A stretch of 15,292 nucleotides of DNA. It comes from Candidatus Caccocola faecipullorum (GTDB lineage: Bacteria; Synergistota; Synergistia; Synergistales; Synergistaceae). This document shows, piece by piece, positions 1 to 6,284 of the stretch. The position numbers were made by a program, and so were the translations under genes. Where the stretch lies: positions 1-15,292 of the forward strand of contig DVKA01000102.1 of the NCBI GenBank assembly GCA_018716365.1, written 5' to 3'. The first letter of the stretch is position 1. Each line of letters starts with the position of its first letter. Under the pieces are notes generated by a model that was not told the DNA's origin, did no database searches, and worked only from the letters and a program-made list of their open reading frames with translations.

Positions 1-472
1 GGTCGAGCACGAAGGTCGCAGTCGTAAGCACGGTGAAGACCGCGACGACGAGGAAGAGCGAAAGTATCGTAAATATAAGGAAGAGTTTCTTCGCTTTGTG
101 CCCTATCCAGTGGTCGATGACCTCGCCTATCGACTTACCGTCGTGGCGCATAGAGGCCATAACGGCGCCGAAGTCGTGCGGCCCGCCGAGGAATATGGAG
201 CCGAAGATGCACCATATAATGGTAGGCAGCCAGCCGAACATAGAAGCCGCCGTTATAGGCCCGACTATCGGCCCCGCGCCCGCTATGGACGAGAAATGGT
301 GTCCAAGCACGACGGCGGGGTGCGTCGGACAGTAGTCCATGCCGTCGTTGAGACGCTCCGCGGGCGTGACGTTATGGTTGTCGAGGTTGTAGACCTTCGC
401 CATAAAGCGCCCGTAGAAAATGTAGCCGAGTATCAAGCAGATGATTGATACTGCGAACATCATGAAGAACAT
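1..472 (-). CDS. cstA: Carbon starvation protein CstA, N-terminal part (cut by window edge)
   Basis: Translating the minus strand from the ATG at 472-470 gives 157 residues with no stop before the window edge. The protein is an integral membrane transporter of the CstA family, members of which import peptides or pyruvate. Family hallmarks visible are RLNDGMDYCPT near residue 40, GHHFSSIAGAGPIVGP at about 57-72, and GGPHDFGAVMASMRHDGKSIGE at about 93-114 (read as two parts, GGPHDFGAVMAS and MRHDGKSIGE). Three to four hydrophobic segments are present, the first right at the start (MFFMMFAVSIICLILGY). A strong Shine-Dalgarno (GGAGGTG) lies about 8 nt before the ATG. Full CstA proteins are several hundred residues long, so most of the gene lies outside. 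The upstream unknown gene on the same strand ends 72 nt away; a weak hairpin with a T-run lies between, so co-transcription is uncertain. Substrate cannot be decided from this fragment. Confidence 0.93.
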   Translation of the reverse strand, partial: MFFMMFAVSIICLILGYIFYGRFMAKVYNLDNHNVTPAERLNDGMDYCPTHPAVVLGHHFSSIAGAGPIVGPITAASMFGWLPTIIWCIFGSIFLGGPHDFGAVMASMRHDGKSIGEVIDHWIGHKAKKLFLIFTILSLFLVVAVFTVLTTATFVLD

Positions 473-495
473 AAAAGTTCCACCTCCATAAATTT

Positions 496-528
496 TTTAT
501 AAAAAAGCCGGTGCTGCCCGGACAATTT
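496..528 (-). terminator. Weak terminator-like hairpin between the 144-residue gene and cstA
   Basis: Read on the minus strand, CCGG-GCAGCA-CCGG is followed directly by CTTTTTT. The stem is only four perfect base pairs, with a possible extra G-C pair across a bulge, so termination would be partial at best. It may set read-through into cstA. Confidence 0.35.
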
Positions 529-544
529 TAATCGCGCCGAATTT

Positions 545-979
545 TCAGCAGACGCGCGCCGGCTCAAGCCTGCCGAGCTTGCGCATTGCGGCGTGTACCA
601 GATAGCCCACGTCCTCGACGGCCTTCGGAATCTCGCCGCGCACGGGAAGGAAGTGCAGCTCCACGAAGCCGCGCAGGCCGAACATGATGGAGCTTTTCTT
701 CATATAATATTCCCCCGCCTCGCGCAGGAAGACGAAACGCTGGACCAGCAGGTCGCTCTCGGACTTCGCGCCGCGGCGCAGCCGCTCGGCCTCCTCCTCA
801 GCGTCGTAGCGCCAGACGAGGTAGTCGTCGGCGTAATAGCGCGCGACCTCGCCCATGAGGCCGGACTTCACCATCGAGACGCGCCGGTAGAGCCCCGATG
901 CGGAGCCGCTGCTCCACGGCTCGAAACGCCACTCGCCCCAGATGTCCGAGGCTTCGGCAAGAAATGAAAAGTCCGCCAT
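545..979 (-). CDS. Unrecognised 144-residue soluble protein
   Basis: I do not recognise a family. The chosen start is the ATG at 979-977 (MADFSFLAEASDIWGEW...). It is preceded by GGCGGTGA at about 7 nt, and a good promoter lies just upstream inside the longer open frame, which would otherwise extend to 1096. The protein has no signal peptide and no clear membrane segment. It is rich in charged residues in the middle (YDAEEEAERLRRGAKSESD, about residues 58-76), probably helical, then has a hydrophobic segment around SSIMFGLRGFVELHFLPV that could be a strand or amphipathic element. A single Cys is the last residue. It lies 72 nt upstream of cstA on the same strand. A role in regulating or accompanying cstA would be speculation. 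Confidence 0.7.
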   Translation of the reverse strand: MADFSFLAEASDIWGEWRFEPWSSGSASGLYRRVSMVKSGLMGEVARYYADDYLVWRYDAEEEAERLRRGAKSESDLLVQRFVFLREAGEYYMKKSSIMFGLRGFVELHFLPVRGEIPKAVEDVGYLVHAAMRKLGRLEPARVC

Positions 980-1020
980 AAAATCACCGCCGACGCAGAA
1001 TTTTTCCGGCCGAAAGGCCA

Positions 1021-1055
1021 GAGTGCATATTACATTAAAGAGTTTCAATTTGCAA
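1021..1055 (-). promoter_or_regulatory. Sigma70-type promoter of the 144-residue gene
   Basis: Read on the minus strand: -35 TTGCAA (1055-1050), 17-nt spacer, -10 TAATAT (1032-1027). Each hexamer matches consensus at four of six positions and the spacing is ideal. The predicted transcript starts near 1020, about 40 nt before the chosen ATG at 979. This argues against the longer open frame beginning at 1096. Confidence 0.55.
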
Positions 1056-1195
1056 GATTGCCGATAAAACGCTCTTTCCGCGCCGCGCTTCCGCAAAAAC
1101 GCGCAAAATTTCTCCTCCGGCGCAAAAACGCAAACCGCCGGAGCAAAGCCGCCTTAATTTCATCATGTCTGAGCCAATTCAAAAAATAATAATTT

Positions 1196-1211
1196 TTTCA
1201 GCGCGCTGAAA
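1196..1211. promoter_or_regulatory. 16-nt perfect palindrome, candidate operator
   Basis: TTTCAGCGCGCTGAAA is identical to its reverse complement. It sits at the edge of an A/T-rich tract, about 110 nt upstream of the plus-strand promoter and about 140 nt upstream of the minus-strand one. As RNA it would form TTTCAG/CTGAAA with a GCGC loop, but no T-run follows in the direction of either transcript. A protein-binding site is therefore more likely than a terminator. The binding protein is unknown. Confidence 0.4.
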
Positions 1212-1243
1212 TCTGCCGGAGGCCGGCGGCGCGCCGTAAGCTC

Positions 1244-1258
1244 AAAACGATTCGTTTT
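1244..1258. promoter_or_regulatory. 15-nt palindrome AAAACGA-T-TCGTTTT, candidate operator
   Basis: Seven-nt perfect half-sites surround a single central T. The size and symmetry fit a dimeric repressor site of the LacI, GntR or IclR kind, which often control sugar-acid operons. No regulator gene is in the window, so the family cannot be assigned. Confidence 0.4.
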
Positions 1259-1322
1259 TTCATCCGACAAAATTCTTGCGGGATACGCAATACTGCGGAC
1301 GGCTGGGCCGGTACAACGCGCG

Positions 1323-1351
1323 TGGTGAAATATTCTGTATTGTGTTAAAAT
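1323..1351 (+). promoter_or_regulatory. Extended -10 promoter for the aldolase-TTT-SDR operon
   Basis: TGTTAAAAT (1343-1351) is an extended -10 (TGn followed by TAAAAT, five of six to consensus). The -35 position at 17-nt spacing, TGGTGA (1323-1328), is poor, as is common with extended -10 promoters. The predicted start near 1358 gives a leader of about 120 nt. No better hexamer pair is visible between 1260 and 1481. Confidence 0.4.
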
Positions 1352-1481
1352 AAAACCGGCAGAAGTGTTTTCTCCGCCGTTTGTCGTTTTTTACAAATTA
1401 TCGCGCGCGCCGGCTTATATGAAAGCCGCCGCCGTCGTGTATAAGGAAATTTTCTATTTCACATAAACTGGAGGCTCCGCA

Positions 1482-2141
1482 ATGCGGGAAGAGGTTATTG
1501 AGCGTGTGTCGCGTGAGAAGATAATCGCAATCGTCCGTGGAGTAGGCAGCGAGCAGTGTATGAACGTCGCCAACGCGCTTTACGGCGGGGGCGTCAGGCT
1601 TATGGAAATCACCTACGACCAGAGCAGGCCCGAAAGCTGGGCGGCGACGGCGGAGGCGATCGGGGATATTGCGCGCGCTTTCGAGGGACGTATGCTCGTA
1701 GGCGCGGGGACGGTCACGGAGACGGCGCTCGTCGACCTGACGCGCGACGCGGGCGGCCTTTTCATCATTTCGCCGGATACCAACACGGATGTGATAAAGC
1801 GCACGCGCGAGCTCGGCCTCGTCTCGATGCCCGGCGCGCTCACGCCCAGCGAGATTATGACGGCCCACCGCGCCGGAGCGGATTTCGTAAAGCTTTTCCC
1901 CGCAGCAGACATGGGGCCCGGCTACCTTAAGGCCGTGCGCGCTCCGCTGAACCATATCAAACTCATGGCCGTCGGCGGCATAAACGAAAAGAACGCCGGA
2001 GATTTCCTCGCGGCGGGAGCGGCGGGAGTCGGCGTGGGCGGCAACCTCGCAAACCGCGCGTGGATAGAGGCGGGAGAGTTCGGCAAAATCACGGCGGCGG
2101 CGAGCGCGCTCGTTTCCGCAGTCGCGGCGTTTAAAAAATAA
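1482..2141 (+). CDS. 2-dehydro-3-deoxy-phosphogluconate/phosphogalactonate aldolase
   Basis: A class I aldolase of the KDPG/KHG family (219 residues, normal length) that splits a 2-keto-3-deoxy-6-phospho sugar acid into pyruvate and glyceraldehyde 3-phosphate. Visible landmarks are IIAIVRG (14-20), the catalytic Glu42 in LMEIT, the phosphate/pyruvate loop VGAGTV (73-78), ISPDTN (96-101), the Schiff-base Lys137 in DFVKLFPA, and AVGGIN (163-168). Val precedes the GG where the E. coli KDPG enzyme (Eda) has Thr (CPTGGI); the galactonate-pathway enzyme DgoA also has Val there (AVGGV), so the substrate may be KDPGal or another epimer. The start follows GGAGG at 7 nt. It is the first gene of an operon with TctCBA and an SDR, which places it in uptake and breakdown of a sugar acid. 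The family call is sure; the exact substrate is not. Confidence 0.92.
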   Translation: MREEVIERVSREKIIAIVRGVGSEQCMNVANALYGGGVRLMEITYDQSRPESWAATAEAIGDIARAFEGRMLVGAGTVTETALVDLTRDAGGLFIISPDTNTDVIKRTRELGLVSMPGALTPSEIMTAHRAGADFVKLFPAADMGPGYLKAVRAPLNHIKLMAVGGINEKNAGDFLAAGAAGVGVGGNLANRAWIEAGEFGKITAAASALVSAVAAFKK

Positions 2142-2186
2142 TTCGGCGCGCGTTTCAGACGCGGCTCAGTCTTCACCAGAAAAAGG

Positions 2187-2210
2187 TTTGACCGCCCGAC
2201 GGGCGTCAAA
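2187..2210 (+). other. Intergenic hairpin between aldolase gene and tctC
   Basis: TTTGA-c-CGCCC-GAC-GGGCG-TCAAA: five G/C pairs continued by five A/T or G/T-type pairs across one bulged C. No T-run follows (AATAAACC), so it is more likely an mRNA-stabilising or partial attenuating structure inside the operon than a full terminator. Confidence 0.5.
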
Positions 2211-2272
2211 AATAAACCGGCCAGCGGCGCGGAGGCCGCACCGGAATTTTTCAGGAAAGAGGTACAGCGGCT

Positions 2273-3244
2273 ATGTCAAAGAAACTTTTGGTACTTGCAG
2301 CGGTGATCGCCATCGTCCTTATGGGCGCGGCGCAGAGAGAGGCGGCGGCAGCGGCGCCTGACTTCTCCAAGATGAGCGTAACCTGCGTCGTCCCCTACGA
2401 CGCTGGCGGAGGCACGGACGCGGTCATGCGCGGGCTCGCCGACGCGGCGAAGGGTTCGTTCAAGAACATCACGGTTGAAAACCGCTCCGGCGCGGGCGGA
2501 GCCATCGGTATGCTCTACGGAGCGAACGCCCCCAAGGACGGCTCCATCATCACGATGATCACGGTCGAACTTGCGACGCTCGAAGCTATGGGCAACAACG
2601 CGGGGCTCACCTACACGATGTTCAAGCCCATCCTCATGATCAACTCGGCGGCTTCCGCGATAACGGTCAAGGCGGACGACAAGCGCTTCGGCAACATTCA
2701 GGACTTTATCGAATATTCCAAGCAGAACGAAGTGCAGGTCGGAAACTCCGGAATCGGAGCCATCTGGCACCTCGCGGCGGCGGGCCTCGCGAAGGAGACC
2801 GGCTCCAAGTTCAAGCACGTCGGCTATGACGGAGCCAACGGCGCTATAACGGACCTCCTCGGCGGACACATCGACGCGGTCGCCGTCTCCTACGCCGAAG
2901 TCGACTCCTTCGTGCGCTCCGGCAAGCTCAAGGTCCTCGCCGTCATGTCGAACGAGCGCCTCGCGGCCCAGCCCGACGTCCCGACCTTCAAGGAGTGCGG
3001 CTACAACGCGGTGCTCGGTACGTGGCGCGGACTCGGCGTCCCCGCGGCTACGCCCGACGAGGTTGTGAACGAGCTCTACCGCATCTTCTCCGAAGCGGCG
3101 GCCTCCGACCAGTTCAAGGAATTCATGGCGAACACCAACAACGTCATCGAAATCCAGGACGGCAAGACCTTCGAGAAGACCATCGCCGACCAGCTCGCGC
3201 TCTACAAGGAGCTCGTAGATTCGCTCGGCCTCAAGGTGAAATAA
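2273..3244 (+). CDS. tctC: Tripartite tricarboxylate transporter substrate-binding protein (TctC family)
   Basis: A periplasmic solute receptor of the TctC/BugE-like family, 323 residues, the usual length. A Sec signal peptide is plain: MSKK, a hydrophobic core to about residue 19, then an Ala-rich stretch with likely cleavage near residue 27-28; there is no lipobox. Family landmarks are VVPYDAGGGTDAVMR (39-53), ENRSGAGGAIGM (69-80), VGNSGIGAIWHLAAAGLAKE around 161-180, and GGHIDAVAVSYAEV (family pattern GGxxDa). These line the Venus-flytrap pocket that binds a carboxylate. The start follows GAAAGAGG at about 10 nt. It precedes tctB and tctA with a G/C-rich hairpin in between, as is common when the receptor is made in excess. 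Co-location with a KDPG-type aldolase and a gluconate-5-dehydrogenase-like SDR suggests a sugar acid as ligand rather than citrate. Confidence 0.95.
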   Translation: MSKKLLVLAAVIAIVLMGAAQREAAAAAPDFSKMSVTCVVPYDAGGGTDAVMRGLADAAKGSFKNITVENRSGAGGAIGMLYGANAPKDGSIITMITVELATLEAMGNNAGLTYTMFKPILMINSAASAITVKADDKRFGNIQDFIEYSKQNEVQVGNSGIGAIWHLAAAGLAKETGSKFKHVGYDGANGAITDLLGGHIDAVAVSYAEVDSFVRSGKLKVLAVMSNERLAAQPDVPTFKECGYNAVLGTWRGLGVPAATPDEVVNELYRIFSEAAASDQFKEFMANTNNVIEIQDGKTFEKTIADQLALYKELVDSLGLKVK

Positions 3245-3275
3245 CAGTCCGCGTTTCTTAGGAACACATCAGTCA

Positions 3276-3325
3276 GCGCAGGGGGGCGGCCCGGCAGCGC
3301 CGCTCTCCCGCGCCTTTCCCTGCGC
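3276..3325 (+). other. Long G/C-rich stem-loop between tctC and tctB
   Basis: GCGCAGGG (3276-3283) pairs perfectly with CCCTGCGC (3318-3325). Inside, GGCGG and CGCCGC can form a second stem. No T-run follows. It lies between the receptor gene and the membrane genes, a position where such structures often protect the upstream mRNA and reduce downstream expression. Confidence 0.55.
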
Positions 3326-3369
3326 GGCTAAGACCGCGCTTTAGTGCTGAATACAGGGGGAATAATCCT

Positions 3370-3837
3370 ATGAAAAAAGGCAACCTGATTCTGGCTGCTT
3401 TGTGCATATTGCTGGGTATAGGCGTCATCGCCGTCTCCTCCACATACCCGACCGCCGAGAGCTACGGCACAGGCGTTCCCGGGCCGGGGCTGTGGCCCAT
3501 GGCCATCGCCATCGTCCTGCTGGCCTGCTCCGCCATGCTGTTATACAACACCTGGAGGATGAAGCCCGAGAAAAACACCGATATAGACCTCTTCGGCCCC
3601 GGCCCGAAGCGCGCCTACATCTCCATGGCGATACTCGTGGTGTACGTCCTTCTGCTGGAACCCCTGGGCTTTATCATCGCCACAACGATTCTTGAATTTA
3701 TCTTCATCAGATGGTTTTCAAAGAAGAGCTATGTCGTTTCGTTCGTCATCGCGGCTGCCGTTACAGCCGTCGTGTACGGCATATTCCAGTTCGTGCTGAA
3801 CGTGCCCGTCGGCTCGTTCGGGCTTATCAGGCTGTAA
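3370..3837 (+). CDS. tctB: Tripartite tricarboxylate transporter small membrane subunit (TctB family)
   Basis: The small four-helix membrane subunit of a TTT secondary transporter; 155 residues is normal. Hydrophobic segments lie at about 6-24, 43-61, 82-110 (two close helices around LVVYVLLLEPLGFIIATTI) and 122-146. The loop after helix 1 carries YGTGVPGPGLWPM (about 32-44), the typical TctB motif ending in P-G-x-x-P. The start follows AGGGGGA about 8-10 nt upstream. It sits 16 nt ahead of tctA, consistent with translation as a unit. TctB sequences diverge strongly, so the call rests on topology, the G-P-G-x-W-P motif and its place between tctC and tctA. Confidence 0.93.
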   Translation: MKKGNLILAALCILLGIGVIAVSSTYPTAESYGTGVPGPGLWPMAIAIVLLACSAMLLYNTWRMKPEKNTDIDLFGPGPKRAYISMAILVVYVLLLEPLGFIIATTILEFIFIRWFSKKSYVVSFVIAAAVTAVVYGIFQFVLNVPVGSFGLIRL

Positions 3838-3853
3838 CAGGGGGATTTGAATC

Positions 3854-5344
3854 ATGGATTTGCTTGCTGAAATATTCAGTACCTGTTTAACCCCGATAGT
3901 ATTCCTCTACATGGCGGCGGGCGTGCTCTGCGGCATCTGCATCGGCGCGCTGCCGGGGCTGACCGCGACGATGGGCGTCGCTCTGCTTCTCCCGATGACC
4001 TTCGGCATGGACGCAGCGCAGGGCATACTGATGCTGATAGGCATCTACTGCGGCGCGATCTACGGCGGATCAATATCGGCTGTTCTTCTTCACACACCGG
4101 GCACTCCGGCCTCCGCCGCGACGGCGATAGACGGCTACGCCATGGCGAAGAAGGGCGAGGCGGGACGCGCGCTCGGCGCCGCGACGCTCGCTAGCTACAT
4201 CGGCGGCCTCGTCTCCGTGCTCTGCCTCTGGCTCATCAGCCCGCAGCTTGCGAAGCTCGCGCTCCAGTTCAGTTCGGCGGAATTCTTCCTGCTTGCGGTC
4301 TTCGGCCTCTGCATAATAGGCAACATCTCCGGCGAGGACATTGAAAAGGGGCTCATCTGCGGCTGCCTCGGCATACTGGTAGCGACGATAGGCATCGACA
4401 GCGTCACGAGCTACATCCGCTTCTCGCCCGAGGGCAACTTCAACTTCATGGGCGGCATCAACTACATCCCGATAATGATAGGCCTTTTCGCCATGAGCCA
4501 GGCCTTTGAGAATATAGAGACCATCTTCACCAAAGAAGAAATCGAAGTCAAGCTCACGAACATCCTGCCCAAGAAGGAAGACCTCAAGAAAATCTTCCGT
4601 ATCGCGCCCGTCACGGGGCTCATCGGCACATTCATCGGAATCATACCGGGTGCGGGAGCCGACATAGGCTCCTTCGTCGGCTACAACACAGCGCGCAGCA
4701 TAGCGAAAGAGCCGGAGCTCTTCGGCAAAGGCTCGATAGAAGCCGTCTCCGGCCCCGAGGGCGGAAACAACGGCGTCACCGGCGGAGCCATGATACCGAT
4801 GCTCACGCTCGGCGTACCCGGCGACGCGGTCACGGCCATCATGATAGGCGCGCTGACGATACAGGGGCTCGCGCCGGGGCCGATGCTCTTCGAAACCAAC
4901 GAAGCGCTCGTATACTCCATATTCCTCGGAATGTTCATAGCGAACACGCTGATGTGCATATTCGGCTTCGCCGGCATCAGGCTCTTCACGAAGGTCCTCA
5001 GCGTACCAAAGGGCATACTGACGCCCGTCATCTTCGTACTCTGCATAATCGGCTCCTTCGCAATGAAGAACAGCCTCTTCGACGTCTGGGTCATGCTCGT
5101 CGCAGGAATAGTCGGCTACTTCCTCGGCAAGGTCAAAGTCCCGACCAGTCCCGCGATACTCGGCCTCATCCTCGGCCCGATGGCGGAAAAGAACTTCCGC
5201 ACCGCTCTGCTGAAATCCGGCGGAGACCCGAGCGTCTTCTTCGACTCGGTCATCTGCTGGTTCTTCATAGCGCTCATAGTGATAAGCCTCTTCGGCGGAC
5301 ACATCAAAAAAGCGCTCATGAGCAGAGGCAGAAGCGCGAAGTAA
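3854..5344 (+). CDS. tctA: Tripartite tricarboxylate transporter large permease subunit (TctA family)
   Basis: The large membrane subunit (496 residues, about 12 hydrophobic segments) that carries out ion-coupled uptake of the ligand delivered by TctC. The two inverted-repeat signatures of the family are visible: GALPGLTATMGVALLLPMTF from residue 31, and GIIPGAGADIGSFVGYNTAR from about 260. Other conserved stretches are YGGSISAVLLHTPGTPASAATAIDGY (about 70-95; key residues HTPGTP), GGNNGVTGGAMIPMLTLGVPG around 300-320 (key residues TLGVPGD), and GPMAEKNFR near 450. Start context is AGGGGGA 7 nt before ATG. Codon choice is notable for many ATA isoleucines in a GC-rich gene. It is followed after 75 nt by a hairpin and then the SDR gene. 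Confidence 0.96.
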   Translation: MDLLAEIFSTCLTPIVFLYMAAGVLCGICIGALPGLTATMGVALLLPMTFGMDAAQGILMLIGIYCGAIYGGSISAVLLHTPGTPASAATAIDGYAMAKKGEAGRALGAATLASYIGGLVSVLCLWLISPQLAKLALQFSSAEFFLLAVFGLCIIGNISGEDIEKGLICGCLGILVATIGIDSVTSYIRFSPEGNFNFMGGINYIPIMIGLFAMSQAFENIETIFTKEEIEVKLTNILPKKEDLKKIFRIAPVTGLIGTFIGIIPGAGADIGSFVGYNTARSIAKEPELFGKGSIEAVSGPEGGNNGVTGGAMIPMLTLGVPGDAVTAIMIGALTIQGLAPGPMLFETNEALVYSIFLGMFIANTLMCIFGFAGIRLFTKVLSVPKGILTPVIFVLCIIGSFAMKNSLFDVWVMLVAGIVGYFLGKVKVPTSPAILGLILGPMAEKNFRTALLKSGGDPSVFFDSVICWFFIALIVISLFGGHIKKALMSRGRSAK

Positions 5345-5364
5345 AACCACAGGACAATCCCACG

Positions 5365-5396
5365 GCGCCGCCTCCGCACGGAGCGCGGCGCTTTAA
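5365..5396 (+). terminator. Terminator-like hairpin between tctA and the SDR gene
   Basis: GCGCCGC-CTCCG-CA-CGGAG-c-GCGGCGC: twelve pairs with one bulged C and a tight loop, followed by only TTTAA. The weak T-run suggests partial termination, so that the SDR gene 24 nt downstream is read at a reduced level. The same CACGGCGCCGCC string recurs in the operon-end terminator at 6243-6254. Confidence 0.5.
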
Positions 5397-5419
5397 CGTA
5401 TAGGAAAGGAGCGCGAACA

Positions 5420-6217
5420 ATGCGGAACGATATATTTTCTCTCGAAGGACGGACGGCGCTCGTCACGGGCGGCGCCTACGGCATAGGCTTCGCAATCGCG
5501 GAGGCGCTCGCGGAGGCCGGCGCTCGCGTAGCCTTCAACTGCCGGAGCCGTGAAAACCTCGACGCGGCCATGGAAGCCTACCGCGCCCAGAACATAGAGG
5601 CGCGCGGGTACATCGCGGACGTTACGGACGAAGAGGCGGTACGCGCGCTCGTCGCGCAGATTGAAAACGACCTCGGCGCGATAGACATACTCGTCAACAA
5701 CGCCGGAATAATAAAACGCATCCCGATGACCGAGATGAGCGCGGAAGACTTCCGTCAGGTCGTGGACATAGACCTCGTCGGCCCCTTCATCTGCGCGAAG
5801 GCCGTAATCCCAGGAATGATAAAGAAAGGACGCGGCAAGATAATCAACGTCTGCTCGATGATGAGCGAGCTCGGGCGCGAGACCGTCTCAGCCTACGCCG
5901 CGGCCAAGGGCGGGCTGAAGATGCTGACGCGCAACATCTGCTCCGAATACGGCGCGGCGAACATCCAGTGCAACGGCATCGGCCCCGGCTACATAGCGAC
6001 GCCGCAGACCGCGCCGCTGCGCGAGCGGCAGGCCGACGGCAGCCGCCACCCGTTCGACAGCTTCATCGTCTCCAAGACCCCCGCGGGCCGCTGGGGAACG
6101 CCGGACGACCTCAAAGGGCCGGCCGTCTTTCTCTCCTCAGACGCCTCGAACTTCGTCAACGGACAGATCCTTTACGTAGACGGCGGCATTCTGGCGTATA
6201 TAGGCAGACAGCCGTAA
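5420..6217 (+). CDS. Short-chain dehydrogenase, gluconate 5-dehydrogenase-like
   Basis: A classical SDR oxidoreductase of 265 residues using NAD(P)H. Features seen are the dinucleotide-binding TGGAYGIG (16-23), D67 in ADVTD, NNAG (93-96), catalytic Ser146, Tyr159 and Lys163 (YAAAK), GPGYIATP (about 188-195), and the C-terminal DGGILAYIGRQP. That C-terminal string is characteristic of the gluconate 5-dehydrogenase/2-keto-3-deoxygluconate dehydrogenase (Gno/IdnO/KduD) group, which interconverts keto and hydroxy sugar acids. Start follows GGAAAGGAG at 9 nt. As the last gene of the aldolase-TTT operon it probably reduces or oxidises the imported sugar acid so that it enters a KDPG-type route. It could instead be KduD-like; fine substrate choice cannot be read from sequence. 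Confidence 0.9.
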   Translation: MRNDIFSLEGRTALVTGGAYGIGFAIAEALAEAGARVAFNCRSRENLDAAMEAYRAQNIEARGYIADVTDEEAVRALVAQIENDLGAIDILVNNAGIIKRIPMTEMSAEDFRQVVDIDLVGPFICAKAVIPGMIKKGRGKIINVCSMMSELGRETVSAYAAAKGGLKMLTRNICSEYGAANIQCNGIGPGYIATPQTAPLRERQADGSRHPFDSFIVSKTPAGRWGTPDDLKGPAVFLSSDASNFVNGQILYVDGGILAYIGRQP

Positions 6218-6261
6218 CGGCGGCGCGGCGTCGTGGCATCCGCACGGCGCCGCCGTTTTTT
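6217..6261 (+). terminator. Strong Rho-independent terminator ending the aldolase-TTT-SDR operon
   Basis: ACGGCGGCGC (6217-6226) pairs perfectly with GCGCCGCCGT (6247-6256); the 20-nt loop can fold further (CGTG/CACG). A TTTTTT run follows at 6256-6261. It overlaps the SDR stop codon region. In the other direction only TT follows the stem, so it would serve the converging minus-strand operon (stop at 6285) less well. Confidence 0.9.
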
Positions 6262-6284
6262 GTTCTTTTACTTACAAAAAAGCC

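Larger units (their letters stand above)
980..1481. other. Divergent intergenic region upstream of the aldolase operon
   Basis: About 500 nt without a convincing gene. It holds the minus-strand promoter at 1021-1055, a 16-nt perfect palindrome at 1196-1211, a 15-nt palindrome at 1244-1258 and a plus-strand extended -10 promoter at 1323-1351. The stretch around 1165-1200 is markedly A/T-rich compared with the flanks. Open frames crossing this region are antisense shadows of the aldolase or extensions of the 144-residue gene. Confidence 0.7.

Noticed and set aside
98..448. Plus-strand open frames over the first 450 bases
   Set aside because: The minus strand encodes an unmistakable CstA N-terminus; the plus frames are its shadows.
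4070..5350. 426-codon open frame on the minus strand opposite tctA
   Set aside because: It is a shadow: tctA matches its family end to end, and the antisense frame is open only because the plus-strand codons rarely give stop triplets in reverse. Its translation is charged and low in complexity.
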